Shown here one piece after another: positions 33,001-45,334 of a stretch of DNA of 64,000 nucleotides (position 1 is its first letter; every line of letters starts with the position of its first letter). The notes beneath the pieces are model-generated. The model searched no databases, was not told the DNA's origin, and saw only the letters and a list, made by a program, of their open reading frames with translations. Source of the stretch: Panicum virgatum (taxonomy: Eukaryota > Streptophyta > Magnoliopsida > Poales > Poaceae); assembly GCF_016808335.1 (NCBI RefSeq), contig NC_053153.1, forward strand, positions 16,317,033 through 16,381,032. The letters run 5' to 3'. Made by a program: the position numbers and the translations under genes.

Positions 33001-36000
33001 GCATCGCCGGTCGACGTCGCTGTCGGGCCGCCGCGTCGTGGGCTCCGCCCCACCGCCCTTCCCTCGCCGGCTACCTCCCCTGCACCATCGGCCGCCGCCC
33101 TTCCTCCCCCAGCGCCGCCTCTGCTTCTCGAGAAGACGTGGTTGCGGGGGCGGATCTTGGCCTGACGAGCGGAGAACCGCTCGGGTTTTCCAATCTCCTC
33201 TGTTTTCTCTGTCCTGTGTTGACCACGTGGGGAAGAGACAAGGAGGAGAGGAATTCGCTACGGCACCCGAGATTGTACCCGGAGGTCACCTTGCTGCTGC
33301 TGTGTGATTTTTTAGCTTTTTCCCGATTCGCTATCGGGTTTGCGTCGCCCTGCTGTTCGTCGCCGTTCATCGTCGACCCTCCCGAAGGACGAGGTTGTTG
33401 CTGCGCCTTCCAGGCTGCAGCGACGACGTTCGTGATCAAGCCACCCTACCGGTACCGTCGCCTTTTCAGGCGGTGGCGCCACTCGCCGCCGGTCTTCGTC
33501 AAGCAGGCGCTCAATCCGCCTCCGTGCCTCCAGCCGTTTTCGCACGGACATCGCCGCCGATGTTCCTGAAGGAAGACGTCGTCGCCACCCTTGATCTGAG
33601 CGCGACACTTGCTGCAACCTGCGCCGTCGCCACCCCTGTCCTGAGCGTGACCTAAGTCGCAAACCGCGCCGTCTACCTTCGTCATCCGCCACACCGTCCT
33701 GCTGCTGTCTTCGGCAAGAAGCTGCTGAGCTTGTGTACTCGAGCACCTCGACGACGCTTCGACTCGCGCCCCCTCCACGGCTTCGACCACGTCCACCTCG
33801 ACTTCGGCTACTACGGCACTAAAGGGCTATCATCTGCATGAGTCTCCAGTCAAAGCTTTCGCACCGACGTTCCGACTGCAGGGGGGATACGTCTCCATTG
33901 TTCTCCAGTCTGACCGTTCGTGTTGCTACCGCTACGACTGCGGGGGGATGTTAGAGTATATTAGGCAACTCCAGATATGGTAGTTTAGGATTGATGTAAT
34001 CCCGTGATAGCCTTCCTTATCTCTAGGTGAGGTGCCTTGCCCTCCAAGCCTTGTACTCCTATATATACCGCCCAAGGGGCTCATTGCAATACAATCGACC
34101 ACATTATACCCATCCTACTTTCCTACAGTTACCAGAAGAAACAAATTCTTCTAGATGCTGATAAGAAAGAACTTAACAGAGTCGTATGCGATGTTATTTT
34201 GCAGATTGAATCACGTAACAATGGCTTGGAGATGCAGTCTGTAAATAACAAAGCACTTATGGAAGAGCTAGATAAATTGCTCGAACGTCTACGGATTCCA
34301 CAGGAGGTATGGTGTAGAGAAGAATAATGTTCATCTCCCTAAATTTTATCTGTAATATTTGTTTTTTTTTGTTTATATCCAATGCAGTTTGCAGCATCGC
34401 TAACTGGAGGCTCATTTGAAGAGTCAAGGATGCTGAAAAATGTTGAGGCATGTGAATGGTTGACAGGGGCCATCCGCAGCCTTGAAGTTCCAAATTTGGA
34501 CCCATGCTATGTCAACATGCGCGCTGTAAGCTATCTCCATCATTCTCATTTTCCACTATTAGTTTACATTGACTAGTGCCAGGTCACATGCATGGAATTG
34601 ATTGTGTTAAGCTGCTAACATTAGAGAGCTATTCACATTAGAGTTGTAGCACTGTGAACATTGATAAAATCTTCGTTGTAAAGGCATTTACATGTATTGG
34701 TTAACAAACAAGTTTGCAGAGCTTCTATCGTAAAATTTTGGATTTCATAGAGCCAATAATGTGTATCACTGTTTCCTTAAGAAACCCTATTTAAGTTTTC
34801 CTTTGTGAAAGTTAATGTCGAAATCTGTGCGTCTCTGGTAAAATACTTTATTGTAAAAAATTCTTTCAGGTTAGAGAGAAAAAGGCAGAACTGGAGAAAC
34901 TGAAAACAACTTTTGTTCGACGAGCATCAGAGTTTTTGCGGAACTACTTCTCCAGCTTGGTAGACTTCATGATAAGTGACAAAAGCTACTTTTCTCAGGT
35001 TTCTTCATAGCTTCCTTTTCAAAGTAATTTTTTTTATATAGTGAGATGACTTACAGAGTTCACTTTGAACTGAAAGTAGCGAGGACAATTGAAGCGGCCT
35101 GATCATGCTGACCTTAGGTACAAGTGCAGGACATACGCCCGGCTTCTGCAGCACTTAAAGGTAATAATTGCCCTGCCTCATACTACATATTTTACTCCAG
35201 TGCCATATTTACCATTTCTTGCTGCTCATTTACGGCAGGGTCTGGACAAGAGCTGCTTAGGCCCCTTAAGAAAGGCATACTGTCATTCCCTTAATTTACT
35301 ACTACGTCGAGAGGTCAGATATGGATAGTGAATGCTTTTTCTTTGATAGCCGTACCACTTCACTTCATGCTCATCTATTTCAGATGTGTTCATTGTTTTC
35401 ATCTCACATATAAAAACTCATAATTTCTTTTGTTTCGAGTCTTTTGTTAAAGGCTACTGTTGTTTTACAATCCATGTGTCTTCTTTATTCCATTTTAAAG
35501 GATTCACAATTTTAGAGTTTACCTTCTTTAATTTGATTCAGGCACGTGAATTTGCCAATGAACTTCGTGCAAGTACAAAAGCACCCAAGAATCCTGCTGT
35601 GTGGCTTGAAGGTTCTAATGGCTCTGGTCACAATGGAAGCAGTGCTGATACTTCAACAGTATCGGATGCATACTCAAGGATGCTCACAATATTTATCCCA
35701 CTTCTTGTGGATGAGGTTACTCTCTTTTTTTTTCACTAAGTGCAGCTCCATGACTATCTGTTTCACTTGATAGACAAATTAATAGCTGTTACATTTACAG
35801 AGTTCCTTTTTTGCACATTTTATGTGCTTTGAAGTACCTGCACTTGTTCCAGCTGGTTCTCCTAATGTTAATAAGAGCAAATCTGGAGGAAATGACGCAG
35901 ATGATGACCTGGGTCTTATGGATCCAGATGGCAATGATCTTAAACCTGGTACCTTTTCTTGTAATGACAAATTTGCATTTTATGGTGTAATGCTAATGCT

Positions 36001-39000
36001 CCGTTTCTTATGTGATAACCCTTCATGCACGTCATGTATGTAACGTTATTGCGCCGTTTCTATTGTGTGATTATCCTATCTCCAGATAGTACATCTGCTG
36101 AGCTGGGTACATTGAACGAAGCTCTTCAAGAACTACTTGATGGAATCCAGGTAAATTTCATGTTACAAAACACTGCAACCCTCACTCTTACACCCTGGTG
36201 GAAAGAAGGGGAAAAAACTTTTTTGATGAGGCAAAATGAAGTACTTTGTAGATTGGGCTTCCACAGCTAGATTGTAGTATTGCTGCTTCCTTCAAATGAT
36301 GGTGAAATGTTTTATCGCTTCTATTACAGGAAGACTTCTATGCAGTTGTAGATTGGGCATACAAAATTGACCCCTTGCGCTGCATCTCCATGCATGGGAT
36401 CACAGAGCGCTACCTTTCTGGGCAGAAAGCTGATGCTGCAGGATTTGTTCGCAAACTACTTGATGACTTGGAATCAAGAATATCAGTACAGTTCAGTCGG
36501 GTTAGTTCCCTCGCTGATCCAATACCGCTCTAACTGTTCAATACAGGCTGTCTTTCTGTCCACTGCTTGTTTTTGTTTATGCATTTCTTCTCTCTTTTCA
36601 GTTTATTGATGAAGCATGCCATCAAATTGAGCGTAATGAAAGAAATGTTCGTCAAACCGGCATTCTAGCCTACATTCCAAGGTAATATACTCTAACAATA
36701 ACACCCCTTCCTGTCTTTTTATAAGGCATATTAGGAGTTGAAAAAGTCTTAAGAAGTGTACTTTGAGTGTTTGAACATCAATTTCTCTTACAACATACAA
36801 TCAGTGCCGTAGTCTATTGATATAACTTACGTAAACTAAGCATGCATATAATTTGAGTAATTGTTGGTCAAAATTCATGAAGTTTGATATTTTCAAATCC
36901 TGATACACACTATAAACACAGAGGGAGTAGTTGTTTATATTTCGATACAGAAATGCTGATAAAACATTCCATGTGTGCGGTCTCCCCTTTTGTTTGTGTT
37001 ACTAAATGCTAGTTTTGTATGATTATTTATTAAATATTAATTCAGTTGCACTTAGACTGATAGAAAATTCTAAATATTTTGGATTTAGAAAAGATACAGA
37101 ATAGCACATATTCTTCATATGAACATAGTACATGTTGGAAATTGGCAAAAGCCCTGTTTAAATGTGGTAAAACATAGCCTTTAACCCTATACTATTGCAT
37201 TCTCTGTGTAAACAACAGCAAATGAAATCAACATGACGCAATAGGTTCTCACATATGTTTTGCCTAAGCAGTAGCACAGCTCTTACCCAAAAATATGAAA
37301 ACTGGCAATAGGTAACTGGCCTCCAGTGTTCTCATTCTTGGAAGTGGTGATTATATGATAAAATTATGCTAAAAGATAACAAGATCAAATATGCTTATTG
37401 ATGGGTATATGCGACAAGTGTTCGACCATCATTGAAGATCTGCAACAGTGGTCTATGGCTGGGGCTAGAGGAGTTTCTTACCTCCTCGCCCTGGCGCTGG
37501 CGCCTAGGGCCAGTTACTGGTTGGTCTAGTCCTGGTCCTCTTATTCTTTTGGGAGAGAGAGTCTGTGTGTTTGTATCTTAGGGGGTTACAACCCCTATGT
37601 ATCTGTAGCTTCCCCCCTTTTTTTTCCTTCTTAATATAGTGATGCGCAGTTCTCCTGCCCCTTCAGCTCAAAAAAATGTTTGTCTTGAGAATCCCTTCAG
37701 AAGTAGTAAACATAAACCAAGATCTTACTGTTATGTGTTTCATTTTCAGATTCGCTGTCCTTGCATCACGGATGGAACAGTATATTCAAGGGCAGTCCAG
37801 AGATTTAATTGATAAAGCATACACAAAGCTAGTGAGTTTCATTGCTTTCCAATCTTGCACTTCTTTACATTTGTGATATTACATTGCAAAATTGGGTCAT
37901 GAATTTCAAATTAGTACTGCATATGGCATATACTATGCTGTGGGCTGTTGAGTAATGTTTACTTGCCGATCAACACTTGAATTCATAGTTTTAAATGTGC
38001 CCACTGAATGGTGTCTTTAGTGAAAAGATCACCCTCTGAAAATATACACACAGTTTTTACATCTTCCTTTGCACGAAGTGGTGTATAATAGTTTTTAGAT
38101 CCTAAACTCATGGGAATGGTGAGGTGTAATTTAGAGATTACATGGCATAATATGTTGCTAAGTTAATTTAGAGTAAAATGTAAAGGATTTATTCCTATGA
38201 TTTTGCTTTGACGCAAGATTTCTATTTTATCTTTTTATCTGTATTTGCTTACATTATTTTGTAATTTGAGTACTTCAATTTTCACGATTTGACTAAGGTG
38301 CTTTGGTATTATGGAATAGGTTAGCACAATGTTTGCAACTTTGGAGAAAATTGCACAGAGTGATCCTAAAACTGCAGATATTGTGCTGATAGAGAATTAT
38401 GCTGCTTTCCAGAACAGGTTATGATTCTTCATCTTTCTCCAACCTGGGCTCATTCTTATGATTGAGCATCTAATATTTCACTTATATGCATGCTCGCCTT
38501 GGTGCGTCTACAAAACTAACAATATATTATTGTTTGATGCAGTCTTTATGACTTGGCTAATGTTGTGCCAACGCTTGCAAAATTCTACCATCAAGCCAGT
38601 GAATCATACGAACTAGCTTGCACTCGCCATATCAGCTCCCTCATTTACCTTGTATGTAAATCTACTCAAAAGTCTACTTGCTGTGGGTATAATGTATTTG
38701 CCCCTGACAAATGTAAGATTATCTTTTGGACCTTTTGGCAGCAATTTGAGAGATTGTTTCAGTTCAATCGTAAAGTTGAAGAATTGACATACACCATTGC
38801 TGCTGAGGAGGTGAGCTAACTTTATTACATGATATATGTTGCAGGGTATTACCAGTCTACCACTTTGTATCCCCCATTTACTCCCTTGTTCCCTTAGACC
38901 TAGGACCAATCCACCCCCCCCCCCTCGCGCGCACGCGTACACACAAATACAGAACTGAGGGATTGGGTGGGCATTTTGGTGGGTCAGTCCTCTGTTACAC

Positions 39001-39798
39001 ATTCTAATTGTTTGCATGTACTTAACTTTTGGGTGGTGGCAATTAATGAACTCTGAATATTCCTTTTTTTCAAGTTATATAACTTTTCTTTCTTGAAATT
39101 CTCAGATCCCGTTTCAGCTTGGGTTGTCGAAAACTGACCTAAGGAGGGTTCTGAAATCCAGTTTATCTGGGGTAAGTAATCGGGAACTGTTCCATGATGC
39201 AGCTGTATTTCAGAGTTTTCTACCAAGCAACCATATTAACAGATGCGCCCAAAGGGGTCAAATTCTCTTGTGGTTAAAAAACAATTATACATTTTTTACT
39301 TGGTTCTCAGCTGAATTCAATTTTTCTTATGTGGTTTGCACTTATTTCTTTGTAGTGTTTCAGACGTATCATCTTTTATTTTGTATCATTGATAACAGTT
39401 CGATGCCCTGTATTTTTTTTCCTTGTATTCAAGATGCCATGATAATTCACGTAATCGCAACATTGTGCAGATTGACAAGTCAATTGGCGCCATGTATAGG
39501 AGGTTACAGAAGACACTGACCTCTGATGAGTTGTTTCCTTCGCTGTGGGACAAGTGCAAGGTAAGCTAGCCTAACCAATCCTTTTAGTATGGATGTTTTG
39601 TTCAGTACTGGCACCACGTGAGATCGTCTCGAAATGAAGACCAATACCCTTGAAGCTGAATTTACGTAATCTGCTCCACATTTGCAGAAAGAATTTTTGG
39701 ACAAGTACGAGAGCTTTGTTCAGATGGTATCACGGATCTATGGGAATGAGCCCATCATGTCGGTCGCCGAAATGAAAGAGATCCTCGCTAGCTTTTAG
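27019..39798 (+). CDS. SEC3: Exocyst complex component SEC3
   Basis: This is a plant SEC3, the exocyst subunit that marks membrane sites for vesicle tethering. Twenty-five coding exons with consensus GT-AG introns join in frame into 889 residues, the size of Arabidopsis SEC3A: 27019-27190, 28845-28921, 29275-29355, 29456-29523, 29635-29737, 30358-30515, 31019-31136, 31311-31415, 34205-34306, 34388-34525, 34870-34998, 35080-35160, 35239-35313, 35542-35715, 35801-35948, 36086-36150, 36330-36500, 36602-36681, 37750-37831, 38320-38417, 38543-38651, 38742-38810, 39106-39171, 39471-39560, 39688-39798. The N-terminus ([15 protein letters not shown], then [18 protein letters not shown]) forms the PH-like phosphoinositide-binding domain (about 1-160). 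A Glu-rich segment ([13 protein letters not shown]) and coiled-coil region follow, then the helical SEC3 C-terminal domain with [18 protein letters not shown]. No frame breaks are seen. Intron 8 holds an LTR element; intron 18 holds LINE and MITE remnants. Confidence 0.98.
28405..28684. repeat. GCCTAGG-rich repeat in SEC3 intron 1
   Basis: Clusters of gcgcctaggc-type motifs at both ends (gcgctaggcgctaggtagg; cctagtgcctaggtgg) enclose AT-rich sequence. It resembles the low-complexity MITE-like repeats of grasses. The boundaries are approximate. Confidence 0.45.
31416..32362. other. SEC3 intron 8, left part
   Basis: No exon is predicted here, since exon 8 joins exon 9 in phase. It includes a short ttagggttaggg stretch near 31795 and a GC-rich block at 31850-32060 of unknown origin. 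Confidence 0.6.
32363..34127 (+). mobile_element. Non-autonomous Copia-like LTR element in SEC3 intron 8
   Basis: Two direct LTRs, 32363-32542 (180 bp) and 33949-34127 (179 bp), start tgttagagtatattaggcaa and end cctaca. I count about three differences between them, so the insertion is young. The 5-bp duplication gttac is perfect (32358-32362 and 34128-34132). A primer-binding site (tggcatcaga) begins directly after the left LTR, and a purine tract (gcgggggga) precedes the right one. The LTRs carry a tatatata motif. The 1.4-kb interior is GC-rich and has no recognisable gag or pol, so the element needs proteins from elsewhere. It lies 77 bp upstream of exon 9 and leaves the splice acceptor intact. 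Confidence 0.95.
36800..36930. repeat. Stowaway-like MITE remnant in SEC3 intron 18
   Basis: A one-sided terminus cacagagggagta near 36920 resembles the right end of Stowaway MITEs. The left end is not clear. Confidence 0.35.
37420..37677 (+). mobile_element. LINE 3'-end fragment in SEC3 intron 18
   Basis: The stretch ends ttcttaatatagtgatgcgc, then cagttctcctgcc and an A-rich tail. This matches the 3' UTR style of plant L1-type LINEs. No coding part is present, so it is a 5'-truncated copy. Confidence 0.45.
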
Positions 39799-40550
39799 AT
39801 GCAAGTACAGTGCCATGAGTTACTTGACGGCGCAATAGCTATGTATTCCATTCATTTCATTGAATTTTGCAAGCTGACTTGTGTTAGGCCTTTTTGTGTT
39901 ATGCGTGTATGTGTATGTGTATGCCCTCTGTATAGAAGTGAACGCGATGTGCTTTCCTTAATTATATATACATGTTTCTTGGTCGAGTCGACGCCTCAAT
40001 CCTTAAATATGTACTTAAGACTGCTTGTGTTTGTAGATCGTGCATCAATATGCCAATGCCCATTGCAATATAAAGTATTGGAGAGTATCTGAATGTTTAT
40101 TGTGGCACTGTGTCACTGTCAATTATCATTCGCGTTATGCCTCAGCGGCAACGTTTCTAGTCCGGATTTCCGTTCTCGGTTGTATCAAAGTATGACATAC
40201 CGCTGATGTTACTCATTTTTAGTAATTTTTAGAGGGTTGTTGGCTACTTCGGAACCGGCTGCAGTGCATGTTTTTGGCAAGTTATTCCATGTCGGATTCG
40301 AGTTGGTAAATGCCACCATCTGATCATCTGTTCTCTCTTTTTTATAAAACGAACCTGAAGAGTTTCTCGGTGCTCGGTGGCTGACCTACAGCAAATCTTG
40401 CCCAGGTGTCGATCACGAGCATGGAAACAAACAATCCTGAAGAAAGCTTGCATAAGATGAGGAAAGAGGAGCAAGATGCGGCTCAACAGTGCTTGAAAGT
40501 AATCATGGTTTGTACTCTTTTAAAGCACGAACCTCATGATCGTAGAGTCG
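39799..40550. other. SEC3 3' UTR and downstream flank
   Basis: This follows the SEC3 stop codon and should include its 3' UTR. I could not place the cleavage site. No other gene is seen. Confidence 0.5.
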
Positions 40551-40890
40551 GGGCGTTTAGTTTCCAAAAACAAAAATTTTTGGGTGTCACATCAGTGTTT
40601 GATCAGATGTCGGTAGGGCTTTTCGAACACTAATTAAAAAACTAATTTCAGAACTCACTTGGAAACCGCAAGACAAATCTTTTGAGGCCTTTGACCGCAT
40701 CATTAGCACATGTGGGTTACTGTAGCTCTTATGGCTAATCATGCTCTAATTAGGCTCAAAAGATTCGTCTCGTCGTGTACATCCAAACTGTGTAATTAGT
40801 TTTGTTATTTAATTACATTTAGTGTTTCATATATGTGTTCAAAGAGGAGGTGAAAATTTTTGGGTGAAAATTTTTGGGAACTAAACGGGC
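40551..40890. mobile_element. MITE (gggcgtttagtt family)
   Basis: Inverted ends ggggcgtttagtttcc and, reverse-complemented, gcccgtttagttccc. Internal sequence shared with 20537-20812, including gtctcgtcgtgtacatc. Confidence 0.75.
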
Positions 40891-41640
40891 TTTCATTCTT
40901 TTACTATCACTGCTGCATCAGGGCTGCTCCTCACAAGAAGAAACGAATCCACAAAACTTTAAAAGTCCCTCGAATGGAAGCAGAGTTGTACGGTGCAGTC
41001 TAAGCAGAACGAAATAGATCCTCCTCCAAAACTCATCCCCACGCCCCGCCAAAACATAAGGAAGAACGAATTGAAGCATAGCCAGGAAAAGAGGAGCCAT
41101 TTCTCTCGAACAAATGCCTCGATTTGTCCTCACGGGAAACTTGAATGGATTTCGGACTCGTCATCTATAGATGCGCTCGTCATCAAGAAACAGGAAACTC
41201 CTCCAGGCACAAAACCAAAGCCAAACGAAACCAACAAGGATTCAGATCGAAATGACAAGTGGAAAACGCTGCTACCATGAACAAAACAGTCGTGAGCGGG
41301 GGAAGTGGCTGTGGCAGAAGAGAGCTGGCGGCGGAGCTGACTGCTGACTGGCATACGAGAAAGGAGAGCCCTGTTATAGCTCGAGAAATCTAGGGTTTGG
41401 AGCGATCACCCGAATTTACATTTTTGCCCATCATGCGACCACGTGTGTTGCAGCTACTGGTGCCAGGCTTTTAATTTTCCTTTAGGTGCAATTGCATTTT
41501 TCTAGCGGCAAATAAAGATTTTAGTTACTGAATCGGAGAAATCCATCGCATCGAGCAAGCTGACGATTTGTGATTGTACGAGCAAAATACATGAATCCAA
41601 GTCCACACAAAAAAACCAGTCATACAATTAGGATCGCTCG
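40891..41640. other. No gene recognised
   Basis: Short open frames exist on both strands (41130-41354 and 40918-41133, minus), but none resembles a known protein or shows splice structure. Confidence 0.35.
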
Positions 41641-41649
41641 GATGGGGAG

Positions 41650-41950
41650 GGGATGTCACTTAAAAAACGCGGCCGAAGGGGGAGGGGGGCGGGGTGGGGT
41701 TTGAACAGACCCCATCGTTTTTCATTAAGAGGAAGCAACCCGGTTTCTCCCTACCGCGGAAAAATTCCTCGAACCTTGGCCCATGCCCGAGAGGGCCAAG
41801 TCTTGCGGCGAGCACAACGAGATGGATTTTTTTTGCCCCTAACGACCACAATGCGGCTGCGCAAACCGGAAAATCCGCCCCCGAGGGGGTTCGACCCCAG
41901 TCGTCAGGCAGAGGTGCTACTGAGAGCACCTGACCACTCGGTCAGGCCTC
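41650..41950 (-). mobile_element. tRNA-derived SINE-like element
   Basis: On the minus strand, near 41945, there is an A-box-like gaccgagtggtcagg. About 50 bp later comes a B-box-like ggggtcgaacccc, then a G/C-rich body. The spacing and order of internal promoter boxes fit a tRNA-derived SINE. It does not fold as a full functional tRNA by eye. Confidence 0.45.
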
Positions 41951-42882
41951 ACTTAAAGTTAATAATGGTTAGGTCCCAGACTAATTTTGACGGTTTGATA
42001 GTTTAATCGGACAAGATTGGTTCGATGGATAATGAGGCTAGATGTACAATGATTTGGTGTAACACTTACAACATCTGGATGAGTTTACCCTTAGTTTGAC
42101 TAAATCAAAAGATTTAATAATAAGAAAAATCATTATGGCTATATGTGTGGCCTAGGTCGTCGAACTCTAGAATTTTAAAGCTCTCCTTCACATATAATTT
42201 TTTTTAACCAAATTAGCTAAAGTTTGTTCAAGATAAGTCAATATGCTGCATATACACATCAGCATGACGGGATCTATACATAGATCCAACATTGAAAGCC
42301 GGACCGTAAAACTAAAACCTCACATCCACCTTAAATTTTTAACAAATCCGATTGGGATCTTTTTTATAGGAATCTCAAAATAACAGTCAGCTACTGGTCC
42401 ATATCGCCCCGTTTTTGCCGATGAACAACTTGACAGATCGGCCGGTACATCAGTGTCACCGCCCAGAGCCGCTGAAAGGAATGGGTGCGGCCCGGCGCGA
42501 CGCCCGATCAGGACAGGCGCGGAACAACCATTCCAGCTGCAGCTGCAGATCCTCCCCTGCCTTCGTGCCGCCGTGCCGTCGGCCGGCGCCTCCCGACTCG
42601 CGGTGCAGTGCTACAGAGGGAATCCTCGGCACCACACGGGGTTTCCCTGTTCCAGGAGGGGCCGCCGGCGCGGCCGCGACAGCGAACGACGCCTTGCCAA
42701 CCTGTGGCGACTGGCGAAGAAGGTTTGGGATCATTAATGGATCGGAGTAAGTACCGTACCTGTCATTGTCTACCTACGCACAACTTGGCAGGATCCGCAC
42801 ACCTTGATGCGAACAGTACACCGGTACTAGTATCTTTGCCGCCATGAATGAATGAGCTAGCGAGCTAGTGTGTTGGAGCATT
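41951..42882. other. No gene recognised
   Basis: AT-rich sequence, then a GC-rich block (42430-42740) with short open frames in all phases. I see no domain. Confidence 0.35.
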
Positions 42883-44561
42883 CTGACGGGAAAATTTGAC
42901 TGTGTAGCATCGAAAAATGACGATTTTAGTAAAATATCATTAAAAATATCCGGCTCCGTAAAATACCACTGAAAATTGAAAATGTTACCTGAATCTACCA
43001 TTCCGTCACGGTAAGAGAAAACGACGTCTAACTGCCGTCCAGGTCGTCCCGTCTCCATGCTTAGCTGGCCCGTGGGAGCTAGCGAGGTCGCCTTGTTGCT
43101 GCCAACCACCGCTCGCCCCTTCGCTTTGCATCGTCGCGAGCTTCCTTCGATTTTGCGCCCGCAGATGCTGCCTCCGGCCACCCTCCAGAATGACACACGG
43201 CCCTAAATCCCCAAGACCAGGAGATCCCGCGGCGCCCTGTCGCCATGGAGAACGGTGAGGACGAATCACACTAGCAACAGCTTTAATGGCTACAGCTCAA
43301 GCACTTGCACCGGCCCTCCGCTTTGCAAGCTGTCCCAAGGTGGCGGTGAGCAGGAGGAGGCGGAGGAGGGCGACCAGCTGTACGGCGCGGGCGTGCTCCA
43401 GGGCCGCCACGCGCGGCCCCACGAGGAGGATGACGACAGGTGCCGCCTCGACACCGACGGGGACCGCGCCGCTGGCTTGCCCCTGCCGCCGCCCTTGCTC
43501 CACTTCCCGACGTCCCTCGCCGGCACCGACAGGCGCTGCACAGCGGCGCGTCGGAGTGCACCGAGCGCCGGCCCGAGGAGGCGGCCGCGGCCCCGCTGGT
43601 GCAGTCCACGGATATGTGGACTAGAGATGCGCTCCGGGTGCGGCGGCGGCGGCGGCGGCGGCGGCGCGGGAGGCCTTCGGCCGTGTGCTGCTCGTAGGTG
43701 CAGGGGTTGCAGAAGCATGGGGAGGGCAGCGCTTCCGGCTAGCGGGGGGAGGAGTCGGCGCCGGCCCGGGCGAGGCTGACGAAGGCCGTGAACGCGCTGG
43801 CGTTGGCGCCGGCGTCGGCGGACGTGGTGTTGGTGGTGCAGGAGGAGCGCGTCAGGATCTGCGCGAGCCGCTGCTTTATGCGGCCCGACGCGCAGGCGCG
43901 GCGGCGGCCCGGCGGCCAGGGGCAGGCGCAGTGCGCCTGTCAGGCAGGCGTGGCCCTCCCGCAGCAGCACCCGCGACGCGGCGGCGGCCTCCTCTGCCAG
44001 CACGCAAAAATGGGGATTGGCGGCAACGGAAGCGCGCGCGAGCGAGAGCGCCGTCCGTCTCAGCCTGCTCGCGACACCGTCCGCGCCGGTGGCGGCGGGG
44101 TGTGCCGGCTCGCGATGCCGTCCACGCGCCGAGGCCTAGCACCTCGCCCTTGTCGCCGCGACGGCATCCGCGTGCTCTGGCCATGGGCCCTGCTCGCGAC
44201 AGCGTCCGCGCCGGCGGCGGGGCGCGCCTGCTCGCGACGGCATTTGTGTGTTCCGCCCCAGCGCCGGCTACCCGGCTGCCTCGCCACGACATGTGCTCCA
44301 CGTTCCTCGTGCGCGGAGGCCGCGTCGCTCATTCCTGCGCTAGAGGCGGCGCCATTCTTCCCCACGGGGGCCACGTTCTGCCTTCTCCAGCGCCGGCCTG
44401 TGGAAGAAGACGATGGCGTGACTGACTTAACTGATAGAGTGCTACATTCGGGTAACGTTCGAGTTTTCAGGGGTATTTTACGGGGCCGAAGGCTTTTAAT
44501 GATATTTTACTAAAGTCGTCATCTTTTGATGCTACACAACCAATTTTTCTCATTGCGTCAG
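42883..44561. mobile_element. Long-TIR element with GC-rich insert
   Basis: The ends are inverted copies over about 110 bp. Both begin ctgacg, share tgtgtagcatc, then ttagtaaaatatcattaaaa, and then ccgtaaaatacc. The interior (43010-44420) is GC-rich, with open frames in several phases (for example ANASAFTAF-like and Pro/Arg-rich segments on the minus strand) that I do not recognise. The structure matches Pack-MULE type elements. I see no convincing 9-bp duplication and no transposase. Confidence 0.65.
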
Positions 44562-44628
44562 GTCAATGCACGCTCCCCCCACGGCTGCTTCGTTCTTACG
44601 CGGCTCGAGCTCAGTTACAAACAGCTTA

Positions 44629-44964
44629 AGCTTGTTTAGATTATTTTGCATTTTTGTATTTTTGGAAGAAAATCTTTAATATTTGAAGTATTAAATGTAG
44701 ACTAATCATAAAATTAATTACAGATTTTGTCAATAAACTACGAGATGAATCTAATGAGCCTAATTAATCCATCATTAGAGCATGTTTACTGTAGCATCAC
44801 AGTAGCAATTTAGTGTCTAATCACATCCTAATTAGGCTCATTAGATTCTTCTCGCGATTTACAATCCATTTGTGTAATGCGATTTATTTTTTTACTATAT
44901 TTAGTACACCATGCAAGCGATTTACAAAAAATTTGCATTTTGCGTTTTGGGATCTAAACAGGGC
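44629..44964. mobile_element. MITE copy 1 (tgtttagat family)
   Basis: Ends cttgtttagat and, reverse-complemented, ccctgtttagat. Contains catgtttactgtagcatcac. A near-identical element follows 38 bp downstream in the same orientation. Confidence 0.75.
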
Positions 44965-45001
44965 CTTTCTCCAAACCATGGCAGCAAAAAGTGTGTATTG
45001 C

Positions 45002-45334
45002 CGTGTGTTTAGTTCACTTTGCATTTTGCATTTTTGCGTTTTTAGAAGAGAATCTTCAATATTTGTAGTATTAAATGTAGACTAATCACAAAACTAATTA
45101 CAGATCTCGTCTGTAAACTACGAGACCAATCTAATGAGTCTAATTAATCAATCATTAGAGCATGTTTACTGTAAAAAATTTAGTGTCTAATCACGTCCTA
45201 ATTAGACTCATTAGGTTCGTCTCGCGATTTACAGTCTATTTGTGTAATGCGATTTATTTTTTGACTACATTTAGTACATCATGCAAGCGATTTAAAAAAA
45301 ATTATATTTTGCGTTTTGGAATCTAAACAAGGCC
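45002..45334. mobile_element. MITE copy 2 (tgtttagat family)
   Basis: Same orientation and closely similar to copy 1, with catgtttactgtaaaaaat in the middle. Ends cgtgtgtttagtt and, reverse-complemented, ccttgtttagat. Confidence 0.75.

Noticed and set aside
32728..33569. Open frames inside the SEC3 intron 8 element
   Set aside because: Low-complexity Ala/Pro/Arg products with no gag, protease or RT motif; SEC3 exons 8 and 9 join in phase without them.
41880..41950. Functional tRNA gene
   Set aside because: Only box-like motifs fit; no full acceptor stem or clear anticodon arm by eye.
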